A DNA stretch of 64,000 nucleotides, from the NCBI GenBank assembly GCA_963807735.1, contig CAWEDI010000030.1, positions 1-64,000 of the forward strand, written 5' to 3'. This DNA is from Roseiarcus sp963807735. GTDB lineage: Bacteria > Pseudomonadota > Alphaproteobacteria > Rhizobiales > Beijerinckiaceae. The position numbers and the translations under genes are program-made. Position 1 is the first letter of the stretch. Each line of letters begins with the position of its first letter. Under the pieces are notes generated by a model, which saw only the letters and a list, made by a program, of their open reading frames with translations, made no database searches and was not told where the DNA came from. Below, piece after piece: positions 45,858 through 54,083 of this stretch.

Positions 45858-46670
45858 GGCTGGCGCTCGGCGTCGACGCCGCCTGGACGGCGACGCAACC
45901 GAGCGGCGTCGCTTTGGCCACGGAGGACGCCGCCGGCTGGCGGCTGCTGGCCGTCGCAAGCTCCTATGCACGATTTCGCGCGCTGGCCGACGGCGCGCCG
46001 CTGGCCTCGCCGCGCGGCGAGGCGCCGGACGTTCCGGCGTTGTTGCAGGCGTGCCGGACTTTGGCGGACGGCCGGACGCCGGACCTCGTCGCCGTCGACA
46101 TGCCGCTGTCGCACACGCCGATCGTTGGCCGTCGAGTTCAGCGATCGGGCTATCTCCTCCGCGTATGGCGCCGCCAAGGCGGCGACTCATTCTCCGAGTG
46201 CTGTGCGGCCGGGACGTCTGGCCGACGACTTTCGCGAAGATTTTGAAAGCGAAGGCTTTTCGCTCTGCACGGCCAGCTTGCGGACGCCGGGCGTCATGGA
46301 GGTCTATCCGCACGCGGCGCTGTTGGCGCTGACCGGCGACAAGGTGCGGCTTGCCTACAAGGCCGGCAAGACGACAATCTATTGGCCCGACGAGGGCCGC
46401 GACATCCGCGGCGCGCGCGTGCGCGTCGTCTGGCGGCGCATCGTCGCGCTGCTGGAGCGGGAGATCGCAGGCGTCGCGGACGCCCTGCCGCCGCCGCCGA
46501 CCGAGATTAGAGGCCGAGCGTTGAAAGCCTATGAGGATCAACTCGACGCGGTGATTTGCGCCTTCGTCGCCATCGCCGCGTTGCAGGGAAAAGCGCGACC
46601 CTACGGCGACGAAGAGTCGGCGATTTGGGTCCCGACGACTGGATTGCGATCGCAAGTAAGCGGTCCTTAA
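45854..46670 (+). pseudogene. DUF429 family protein, frameshifted
   Basis: A TTG at 45854, overlapping the soxG stop, begins LALGVDAAWTATQPSGVALA, an RNase H-like DUF429 start with the conserved Asp, and runs to VAVDMPLSHTPI. Near 46125-46145 the frame is lost. The continuation FSDRAISSAYGAAKAATHSP, GVMEVYPHAALLALT, and AYEDQLDAVICAFVA then TGA at 46670 lies in another frame. Both halves are well conserved in style, so a single indel is the simplest reading. The function of DUF429 is not established. Confidence 0.7.
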
Positions 46671-46779
46671 CCTCAGCTTGCAACTTTACGATTAACCCTT
46701 GCGCGCGGCCCCGGACGTCGCTCGCCCTCATTCCGTCGGTTTCGACGGACATAGGTGCGGCCGCGTTTAGGATAAAGAG

Positions 46780-48066
46780 ATGGAAACCCGAGCCAATTTC
46801 ATCGCCATCGGGGCGTTCACGCTGGCGGTCATCGCCGGCGGGTTCCTGTTCGTCCTGTGGATGGCGGGCTACGGCGGCGGAGCGAACCTCGCGCGCTACC
46901 GCGTCGTCTTTCAAGGTTCGGTGTCCGGGCTCGCGCGCGGCGGCGTCGTGCTGTTCAACGGCCTGCGCGTCGGCGAAGTCAAAACTGTGGATTTCCTGGC
47001 CAACGATCCCGGCCGGGTCGCGGCGGACATCGAGGTTGACGGCCGCATCCCTGTGCGCGCCGACACCAAGGTTCGACTGGAGACGCAGGGTCTCACCGGC
47101 GGCTCGGTGATCGCGCTGACCGGCGGCGCGCCGGACGCCAAACCGATCGCCGTCAAGCCCGGCGAGCCGCCGACGCTGGAAGCCGAGCCGGGCCAAATCC
47201 AGAACCTGCTCGAGAACCTGCAAAACATCTCGGCCAAAGCGGATTCGGTGCTGACGCGCGCCGACAAGTTAATCGCCGACACCGGGCCGGCGTTCGCCGA
47301 CACAATGGCCAACATCGACACCTTCTCCAAGGCGCTCGGCGACGCCTCCAGCGGCCTTTCGGGCGCAATCTCCGGCATCGGCGAGATCGGCCGCAAGATC
47401 GGGCCGCTCGCCGGACGGCTGGAGGTTCTCACCAACGACGCCGACAAGCTGCTGGGCGCGGTCGATGTCGCCAAGGTGCGCAAGAGCGTCGACGATCTCG
47501 GGTCCTTCGCGGCCTCGCTCGGCGCCAAGGACGGCCCGACGCAGCAGGCGCTCGCGCAGACAGCGACGCTGACCAAACATCTCAATGAATCCGCCATCAA
47601 GTTCGACGCGGCGCTCGCCGATCTCGACGGCGTCGCCAAAGCCTTCGACGCCAAGAAAGTGAGCGCCTTGGTCGATGGCGCGGCGGCGGTAGGCGAGACT
47701 TTGTCGCGCAATCGCGACAACATCGATCATACGCTGAAGAACGCGGCCGAGCTGACCGCCAAGCTCGACGATTCCGCAGGCAAGATCGACGGGCTGATGA
47801 CCAGCGCGACGAGTTTCCTCGGCTCGTCGGACACCAAGGGGCCGCTTGGCGAAGTCGGCGACGCCGCCAAGTCGATCAAGGTTCTGGCCGAAGACGTCGA
47901 TGCGCGGGTTCGGCAGATGTCGGGCGGGTTGGTGAAATTCAGCGGTTCGGGGCTGAAGGAGTACGAGGGCATGGCGGTCGATGCGCGCCGCACCCTCAAC
48001 GACCTCGACCGCGTGATTCTCAGCATCGAGAAGCATCCTTCGCAGCTGATTTTCGGCTCGAAGTGA
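46780..48066 (+). CDS. MCE/MlaD-domain protein
   Basis: This 428-aa protein is anchored by one N-terminal helix (ANFIAIGAFTLAVIAGGFLF) followed by a single MCE domain (VVFQGSVSGLARGGVVLFNG, VRLETQGLTGGSVIALTGG). A long alpha-helical C-terminal region is rich in Leu, Ala and Asp. MCE proteins form rings that move lipids between inner and outer membranes with an MlaE permease and MlaF ATPase. No such partners are adjacent, so it would have to use ones encoded elsewhere. Confidence 0.88.
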   Translation: METRANFIAIGAFTLAVIAGGFLFVLWMAGYGGGANLARYRVVFQGSVSGLARGGVVLFNGLRVGEVKTVDFLANDPGRVAADIEVDGRIPVRADTKVRLETQGLTGGSVIALTGGAPDAKPIAVKPGEPPTLEAEPGQIQNLLENLQNISAKADSVLTRADKLIADTGPAFADTMANIDTFSKALGDASSGLSGAISGIGEIGRKIGPLAGRLEVLTNDADKLLGAVDVAKVRKSVDDLGSFAASLGAKDGPTQQALAQTATLTKHLNESAIKFDAALADLDGVAKAFDAKKVSALVDGAAAVGETLSRNRDNIDHTLKNAAELTAKLDDSAGKIDGLMTSATSFLGSSDTKGPLGEVGDAAKSIKVLAEDVDARVRQMSGGLVKFSGSGLKEYEGMAVDARRTLNDLDRVILSIEKHPSQLIFGSK

Positions 48067-48071
48067 GGCTG

Positions 48072-48410
48072 CTAAGGCGGCGCGTCTCCCTCGCGCGTCG
48101 ACAACGCCTCTAGTTCCTCGATCCGCCGCGCCCAATGGGCCAGCATCACGTTGAGCCAGCCGCCAACCTCGGCGAGCGGCCGCGGGTCGAAATGGTGGCG
48201 CCGTTCTCGGCCGCGTCGCTCAACCCGCACGAGGCCCGACAGCCGGAGAACTTGCAAATGTTCGGAGACCGCGGGGCGGCCAACCGGCATATCGGCGGCA
48301 AGCTCGGAAGCCGTGCGCGCGCCCGTGCGCAGCTCCATCAAAAGCCGCCGCCGCAGCGGGTGGGCGAGCGCGCCGAACACGTCCTTGCTTTCGTCGCGCA
48401 TCGCGGCCAT
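48072..48410 (-). CDS. ArsR-family winged-helix regulator
   Basis: This 112-aa protein has the ArsR/SmtB pattern: FGALAHPLRRRLLMELRTGA, the recognition helix region RPAVSEHLQVLRLSGLVRVERRG, and a basic wing RERRHHF. No Cys/His metal site of the CxCxxC type is visible, so it may sense something other than metal. A perfect 6+4+6 inverted repeat lies directly upstream (48418-48433), suggesting autoregulation. Confidence 0.85.
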   Translation of the reverse strand: MAAMRDESKDVFGALAHPLRRRLLMELRTGARTASELAADMPVGRPAVSEHLQVLRLSGLVRVERRGRERRHHFDPRPLAEVGGWLNVMLAHWARRIEELEALSTREGDAPP

Positions 48411-48417
48411 CCCTTAT

Positions 48418-48433
48418 GTCGGATATCTCCGAC
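48418..48433. promoter_or_regulatory. Candidate ArsR operator, inverted repeat
   Basis: GTCGGA-TATC-TCCGAC is a perfect palindrome with 6-bp arms, 8 to 23 bases upstream of the regulator's ATG. Binding here would block its ribosome site and the promoter region. Of the rest of the 295-nt gap before atpH, only a short AT-rich stretch (48500-48550) looks promoter-like. Confidence 0.45.
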
Positions 48434-48705
48434 GCATTAGCAGGACGGCCGGCGGGCGAGAAGCGCCGTCACCGTTTCCTCAAACAACCAAACGCAAGCG
48501 CGTGGTCTGCATAAATTGCTGATTATATTCGACTACTCTCGTATAGAGCCCGGGTGGCGATCCATCATCGGGGCGCGCAGTTTCGTCGTTTGGCGGCGTT
48601 GCGCGATAGGCGCCCCTATGTTACCTGACCGCCGCCGCGCGGCGTCCGCCGCGCGGAGCAAAATCCAGGGACGGCGCCCGCGCCTGTCCTAGCAAGGGCG
48701 TAAGC

Positions 48706-49269
48706 TTGGCCGAGGACATCGATCTCGTTTCGGGCGTAGCCGGGCGCTACGCATCCGCGCTCTATTCGCTCGCGGCCGAGCAACGGCAGACCGCCGAAGT
48801 CTCCACGGCGCTCGCCACCGTCGAGGCGATGATCGCCGCGAGCCCGGACTTGCAGCGCCTGGTGCGCTCGCCGGTGTTTTCCGCCGCCGATCAATCGAGG
48901 GCGCTCGGCGCGTTGTTGGACAAAGCGGAGATCACCGGGATCGCCGCCAATTTCGTGCGCCTCGTCGCCGCCAAGCGGCGGTTGTTCGCGCTGCGCGACA
49001 TGATCAAGGGCTACGGCAAGCTCTACGACGTCGCCCGCGGCCTGACGCGCGCCGAGGTCACCAGCGCCGCGCCGCTCAGCGACGAGCAGGTTTCGGCGCT
49101 GAAGGACCAGTTGCGCGGCAAGGCCGGCGGCAAGGACGTCGATCTCACCGTCAAGGTTGATCCGGCGATCATCGGCGGCCTCGTCGTCAAACTCGGATCG
49201 CGCATGGTCGACGGCTCGCTTCGCACCAAACTCAACGCCATTCGTATCGCCATGAAAGAGGTCGGTTGA
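48706..49269 (+). CDS. atpH: F1 ATP synthase delta subunit
   Basis: This 187-aa peripheral-stalk subunit links F1 to the b subunits. It shows SGVAGRYASALYSLAAEQRQ at the start and the C-terminal VDPAIIGGLVVKLGSRMVDG, diagnostic of OSCP/delta. A TTG start behind AAGGG is used. It is the first gene of a complete atpHAGDC operon. Fo genes are elsewhere, as is normal in alphaproteobacteria. Confidence 0.95.
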   Translation: MAEDIDLVSGVAGRYASALYSLAAEQRQTAEVSTALATVEAMIAASPDLQRLVRSPVFSAADQSRALGALLDKAEITGIAANFVRLVAAKRRLFALRDMIKGYGKLYDVARGLTRAEVTSAAPLSDEQVSALKDQLRGKAGGKDVDLTVKVDPAIIGGLVVKLGSRMVDGSLRTKLNAIRIAMKEVG

Positions 49270-50801
49270 TGGACATCCGCGCCGCTGAAATCTCCTCCAT
49301 TCTGAAAGCCCAGATCGCCAATTTCGGCGCCGAGGCGGAAGTCACAGAAGTCGGGCAGGTGCTGAGCGTCGGCGACGGCATCGCCCGCGCCTACGGCCTC
49401 GACAACGTTCAAGCCGGCGAGATGGTCGAGTTCGAGAACGGCACGCGCGGCATGGCGCTGAACCTCGAAAACGACAACGTCGGCATCGTCATCTTCGGCG
49501 CCGACCGCGAGATCAAGGAAGGCCAGACGGTCAAGCGCACCGGCGCGATCGTCGACGTGCCGACCGGCAAGGGCCTGCTGGGCCGCGTCGTCGACGCGCT
49601 CGGCAATCCGATCGACGGCAAGGGCCCGGTCGTCTACGAGAAGCGCGCCCGCGTCGACGTGAAGGCGCCCGGCATCATCCCGCGCAAGTCGGTCAACGAG
49701 CCGATGGCGACCGGCCTGAAAGCGATCAACTCGATGATCCCGATCGGCCGCGGCCAGCGCGAGCTCATCATCGGCGACCGCCAGACCGGCAAGACCGCGA
49801 TCGCGCTCGACACGATCCTCAACCAGAAGTCGCTCAACGTCGAAGGCGCGCCCGAGAGCCAGAAACTTTATTGCGTCTATGTCGCGGTCGGCCAGAAGCG
49901 CTCGACGGTAGCGCAGTTCGTGAAGGTGCTCGAAGAGAACGGCGCGCTCGAATATTCGATCATCGTCGCCGCCACCGCCTCCGACCCGGCGCCGATGCAG
50001 TTCCTCGCGCCGTTCTCCGGCTGCGCGATCGGCGAGTATTTCCGCGACAACGGCATGCACGCCGTCATCATCTACGACGACCTTTCCAAACAGGCCGTCG
50101 CCTACCGCCAGATGTCGCTGCTGCTGCGCCGCCCGCCCGGCCGCGAAGCCTATCCCGGCGACGTGTTCTATCTGCATTCCCGCCTGCTGGAGCGCGCCGC
50201 CAAGCTCAACCCGGATTTCGGCTCCGGCTCGCTGACCGCGCTGCCGATCATCGAGACGCAGGCCAACGACGTCTCGGCCTATATCCCGACCAACGTGATC
50301 TCGATCACCGACGGTCAGATCTTCCTGGAGACCGACCTGTTCTATCAGGGCGTGCGTCCGGCGGTGAACGTCGGTTTGTCGGTGTCTCGCGTCGGCTCCG
50401 CCGCGCAAACCAAGGCGACCAAGAAGGTCGCCGGCAAGATTAAGGGCGAGCTCGCGCAATACCGCGAAATGGCGGCGTTCGCGCAATTCGGCTCCGACCT
50501 CGACGCCGTCACGCAGCGCCTGCTCAATCGCGGCGCGCGCCTCACCGAGCTCCTCAAGCAGCCGCAATATTCGCCGCTAAAGATGGAGGAGCAGGTCTGC
50601 GTGATCTACGCCGGCGTGAACGGCTATCTCGACAAGCTGCCGCTGCCCCGCGTCAACGCGTTCGAGCAGGGTTTCCTGGCGACGCTGCGCTCCAAGCATG
50701 GCGATCTGCTGAATTCGATCCGCGATAGCAAGGACCTCTCCGACGCCGACGCGGCGAAGCTGAAGTCGGCGTCGGATTCGTTCTCGGCGAGCTTCTCCTG
50801 A
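49269..50801 (+). CDS. atpA: F1 ATP synthase alpha subunit
   Basis: This 510-aa non-catalytic nucleotide-binding subunit has P-loop GDRQTGKTAIA. SLLLRRPPGREAYPGDVFYLHSRLL is very conserved, as is FLETDLFYQGVRPAVNVGLSVSRVG. The ATG at 49269 overlaps the atpH stop and is used rather than a TTG three bases upstream. Confidence 0.98.
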   Translation: MDIRAAEISSILKAQIANFGAEAEVTEVGQVLSVGDGIARAYGLDNVQAGEMVEFENGTRGMALNLENDNVGIVIFGADREIKEGQTVKRTGAIVDVPTGKGLLGRVVDALGNPIDGKGPVVYEKRARVDVKAPGIIPRKSVNEPMATGLKAINSMIPIGRGQRELIIGDRQTGKTAIALDTILNQKSLNVEGAPESQKLYCVYVAVGQKRSTVAQFVKVLEENGALEYSIIVAATASDPAPMQFLAPFSGCAIGEYFRDNGMHAVIIYDDLSKQAVAYRQMSLLLRRPPGREAYPGDVFYLHSRLLERAAKLNPDFGSGSLTALPIIETQANDVSAYIPTNVISITDGQIFLETDLFYQGVRPAVNVGLSVSRVGSAAQTKATKKVAGKIKGELAQYREMAAFAQFGSDLDAVTQRLLNRGARLTELLKQPQYSPLKMEEQVCVIYAGVNGYLDKLPLPRVNAFEQGFLATLRSKHGDLLNSIRDSKDLSDADAAKLKSASDSFSASFS

Positions 50802-50817
50802 TCGTTGAGAGGACGCG

Positions 50818-51687
50818 ATGCCGTCGTTAAAGGATCTCAGGAACCGGATCGCCTCCGTCAAGTCGACGCAGAAGATCACCAAGGCGATGCAGATGGTGGC
50901 GGTGTCGAAGCTGCGCCGCGCCCAGGCGGCCGCGGAGGCGGCGCGGCCTTTCGCCGACCGGGTCGAGACCGTGCTCGCGAACCTCGCCGGCGCCGGCGAG
51001 GGCGGCGGTCAGGCGCCTCGGCTGCTCGCCGGCAGCGGCGCCGAGCAGACGCATCTGTTGATTGTTTGCACCGGCGAGCGCGGCCTCTGCGGCGGCTTCA
51101 ACACCTCGATCGTTCGGCTGGCGCGCGACAAGGCGAATTCGCTCGCCGCCGCCGGCAAGACCGTGAAAATCCTCTGTGTCGGCAAGAAGGGCTACGACCA
51201 GCTTCGCCGCACGCACGAGAAACAGATCCTCGAAATGATCGACCTGCGCAGCGTGCGCACGATCGTCTATTCGACCGCGCAGCCGATCGCGGCCAAGGTG
51301 ATCGAGATGTTCGAGACCGGCGAGTTCGACGTCTGCACGTTGTTCTACGCCCGCTTCCGCTCGGTGATCTCGCAGATCCCGACCGCGCAGCAACTCATTC
51401 CGCCGGAGCTGAAAGAGACGCCGGAAGACGCGCCGACCTATGACTACGAGCCGGACGAGGGCGAAATCCTCTCGCAACTGCTGCCGCAGGCCGTCACGGT
51501 GCGCATCTATCGCGCTTTGTTGGAGAACATGGCGTCGTTCTTCGGCGCGCAGATGAGCGCGATGGACAACGCCACCCGCAACGCCGGCGAAATGGTGAAG
51601 AAATACACCTTGCGCTACAACCGCACGCGCCAGGCGATGATCACCAAGGAACTGATCGAAATCATCTCGGGCGCCGAGGCGCTCTGA
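50818..51687 (+). CDS. atpG: F1 ATP synthase gamma subunit
   Basis: This 289-aa rotor shaft shows LRNRIASVKSTQKITKAMQM with VAVSKLRRAQ, the DxGLCGGFN-type segment ERGLCGGFNTSIVR, and the C-terminal AMDNATRNAGEMVKKYTLRY NRTRQAMITKELIEI. It is 16 nt after atpA. Confidence 0.97.
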   Translation: MPSLKDLRNRIASVKSTQKITKAMQMVAVSKLRRAQAAAEAARPFADRVETVLANLAGAGEGGGQAPRLLAGSGAEQTHLLIVCTGERGLCGGFNTSIVRLARDKANSLAAAGKTVKILCVGKKGYDQLRRTHEKQILEMIDLRSVRTIVYSTAQPIAAKVIEMFETGEFDVCTLFYARFRSVISQIPTAQQLIPPELKETPEDAPTYDYEPDEGEILSQLLPQAVTVRIYRALLENMASFFGAQMSAMDNATRNAGEMVKKYTLRYNRTRQAMITKELIEIISGAEAL

Positions 51688-51715
51688 GACCCCTCTCGCG
51701 AAGGACTCGGAACAG

Positions 51716-53152
51716 ATGGCGAGTGCAAACAACATCGGCCACATCACCCAGGTGATCGGGGCGGTCGTCGACGTGAAGTTCGAGGGCGAGCTGCCGGCGA
51801 TTCTCAACGCGCTGGAAACCGTCAACAACGGCAACCGGCTGGTGCTGGAAGTGGCGCAGCACCTTGGCGAAAGCGACGTGCGCTGCATCGCGATGGACAT
51901 TTCCGAAGGCCTCGTGCGCGGCCAGGAAGTGACCGACACCGGCGCTTCGATCTCCGTGCCGGTCGGCGAGGGCACGCTCGGGCGCATCATGAACGTGATC
52001 GGCGAGCCCGTGGACGAAGCCGGCCCGATCAAAATGGACGCCAGGCGCGGCATCCATCAACCGACGCCGGAATATGTCGAGCAATCGACGGATGCGCAGA
52101 TTCTGGTGACCGGCATCAAGGTCGTGGATCTGATGGCCCCCTACGCCAAGGGCGGCAAGATCGGCCTGTTCGGCGGCGCGGGCGTCGGCAAGACGGTGCT
52201 GATCCAGGAGCTTATCAACAACGTCGCCAAGACCCACGGCGGAAATTCGGTGTTCGCCGGCGTCGGCGAGCGCACGCGCGAGGGCAACGACCTCTATCAC
52301 GAGTTCATCGAGTCCAAGGTCAACGCCGACCCGCACGATCCCGATTCGACCGTGAAGTCGAAATGCGCGCTGGTGTTCGGCCAGATGAACGAGCCGCCAG
52401 GCGCCCGCATGCGCGTCGCGCTGTCGGGCGTCACCGTCGCCGAGTATTTCCGCGACCAGGGCCAGGACGTTCTGTTCTTCATCGACAACATCTTCCGCTT
52501 CACGCAAGCGGGCTCGGAAGTGTCGGCGCTCTTGGGGCGCATTCCCTCGGCGGTCGGCTATCAGCCGACGCTCGCCACCGACATGGGCGCGCTGCAGGAG
52601 CGCATCACCACGACAACCAAGGGGTCCATTACCTCGGTGCAGGCGATCTACGTGCCCGCCGACGATTTGACCGACCCTGCCCCGGCGACCTCGTTCGCCC
52701 ACTTGGACGCCACGACGGTGCTTTCGCGCGGCATTGCGGAAAAGGGCATCTATCCCGCCGTTGATCCGCTCGACTCGACCTCGCGCATGCTGACCGCGGC
52801 GGTGGTCGGCGAGGAGCACTACAACACCGCGCGCGCCGTGCAGCAGGTGTTGCAGCGCTACAAGGCGTTGCAGGACATCATCGCGATCCTCGGCATGGAC
52901 GAGTTGTCGGAAGAGGACAAACTGACCGTCGCGCGCGCGCGAAAGATCGAGCGCTTCATGTCGCAGCCGTTCGACGTCGCGGCGGTGTTCACAGGGACGC
53001 CGGGCGTGCAGGTGAAGATCGAGGACACGGTGAAGGGCTTCAAGGGCATCGTCGAAGGCAAGTACGATCACTTGCCCGAGGCGGCGTTCTATATGGTCGG
53101 CCCGATCGAACAGGCGGTCGAGAAGGCCAAGCGGCTCGCCGAGGGCGGCTGA
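51716..53152 (+). CDS. atpD: F1 ATP synthase beta subunit
   Basis: This 478-aa catalytic subunit has Walker A GGAGVGKTVLIQELI, the catalytic GERTREGNDLYHE, the Walker B region DVLFFIDNIFRFTQAGSEVS, and DELSEEDKLTVARARKIERF (the DELSEED lever). It is 28 nt after atpG. The protein sequence is unremarkable and highly conserved. Confidence 0.98.
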   Translation: MASANNIGHITQVIGAVVDVKFEGELPAILNALETVNNGNRLVLEVAQHLGESDVRCIAMDISEGLVRGQEVTDTGASISVPVGEGTLGRIMNVIGEPVDEAGPIKMDARRGIHQPTPEYVEQSTDAQILVTGIKVVDLMAPYAKGGKIGLFGGAGVGKTVLIQELINNVAKTHGGNSVFAGVGERTREGNDLYHEFIESKVNADPHDPDSTVKSKCALVFGQMNEPPGARMRVALSGVTVAEYFRDQGQDVLFFIDNIFRFTQAGSEVSALLGRIPSAVGYQPTLATDMGALQERITTTTKGSITSVQAIYVPADDLTDPAPATSFAHLDATTVLSRGIAEKGIYPAVDPLDSTSRMLTAAVVGEEHYNTARAVQQVLQRYKALQDIIAILGMDELSEEDKLTVARARKIERFMSQPFDVAAVFTGTPGVQVKIEDTVKGFKGIVEGKYDHLPEAAFYMVGPIEQAVEKAKRLAEGG

Positions 53153-53234
53153 ACGTTCAACGCTCGCGGCGCTCTTGTGAAGAGCGCGACGCCGGTCCGC
53201 GCGGGCGGGACGGCTCGATTAGTGGAACCCTTGC

Positions 53235-53633
53235 ATGGCCGTTTTCCATTTCGAACTCGTCTCGCCGGATAAGCTGCTGTTCAACGGCCCCGCGCAATCC
53301 GTGCTCGTGCCGGGCAGCGACGGCGACTTCGTGGTGCTGCGCGACCACGCGCCGGTGATGACGTCGCTTCGTCCGGGCGTCGTCGCGATCGAGGAGGAAG
53401 GCGGGAAGACGTTGCGCTATTTCGTGCGCGGCGGCTTCGCGGACGTGAATCCCGGCGGGCTCATCGTTCTCGCCGAGACCGCCCTGCCGGCCGAAGACAT
53501 CAACGCCGCGCATCTCGATCAGGAAATCAAGAACGCCGAGGAGGACGTCGCCGACGCCTCCGAGGACAACAAGCGGCTCGCGCAAGAAAAGCTCGACCGA
53601 TTGCGCGAGTTGAAAGAGACGATGAAGCTCTGA
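53235..53633 (+). CDS. atpC: F1 ATP synthase epsilon subunit
   Basis: This 132-aa protein has an N-terminal beta sandwich (FELVSPDKLLFNGPAQSVLV, GDFVVLRDHAPVMTSLRPG) and a helical C-terminal hairpin (ALPAEDINAAHLDQEIKNAE). It is the last subunit gene of the operon, 82 nt after atpD. Confidence 0.95.
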   Translation: MAVFHFELVSPDKLLFNGPAQSVLVPGSDGDFVVLRDHAPVMTSLRPGVVAIEEEGGKTLRYFVRGGFADVNPGGLIVLAETALPAEDINAAHLDQEIKNAEEDVADASEDNKRLAQEKLDRLRELKETMKL

Positions 53634-53641
53634 GGCCGGCA

Positions 53642-53857
53642 TTGCGCGCGCGCGTCGCTTTGGCGGTAGCTCTATCGGCGGCCGTGGCGAACGCGGCGGA
53701 ATTGCCGTCGCGATCGACCGCGACGAAAGCCGCCGAGCCGAAGGCTCGCGAGTGCTTCATCGGCGGCGAGCGTGGCGTGGAGACGCCCGGCGGCGGGTGC
53801 ATTCGGATCAGCGGCTATATCAGCTCGCAGGTGACGGCCGGAAACGTCAAACACTGA
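53642..53857 (+). CDS. Short secreted protein with porin-type N-terminus
   Basis: This 71-aa protein has a signal peptide (VALAVALSAAVANA) followed by CFIGGERGVETPGGGCIRIS GYISSQV-type sequence. This resembles the first strand region of alphaproteobacterial porins, with a Cys-bounded ETPGGGCIRISGY loop, but the frame stops after TAGNVKH. It may be a truncated porin or a genuine small cell-envelope protein. It starts 8 nt after atpC from a TTG (53642). Confidence 0.55.
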   Translation: MRARVALAVALSAAVANAAELPSRSTATKAAEPKARECFIGGERGVETPGGGCIRISGYISSQVTAGNVKH

Positions 53858-53907
53858 GCCCGGCGGGTTGTCGCGAATCGGCGCTCGTTGTTCATCAACC
53901 GCCGGTC

Positions 53908-54062
53908 CCGTCATGGCCGGGCTTGTCCCGGCCATCCGCGTCGCACCGTTACGAAACAGCGGCAAATCCCGCAATCATACTCGGCGCACGCAAACCTTGT
54001 TTGTCTGAAGCCGTGTCGCCGTGTCCCGACGTGGATGCCCGGGACAAGCCCGGGCACGACGG
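53908..54062. repeat. REP doublet downstream of the ATP synthase operon
   Basis: A unit at 53908-53942 (TCATGGCCGGGCTTGTCCCGG) and an inverted unit at 54028-54062 (GATGCCCGGGACAAGCCCGG) enclose about 85 nt. The pair fills most of the 226-nt gap before the convergent CoxL gene and is well placed to end or stabilise transcripts from both sides. Confidence 0.85.
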
Positions 54063-54083
54063 AACCGCAGCGTCGCGAATCCC

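Noticed and set aside
49023..53071. Long minus-strand frames opposite atpA and atpD
   Set aside because: They are pure antisense of highly conserved ATP synthase genes.
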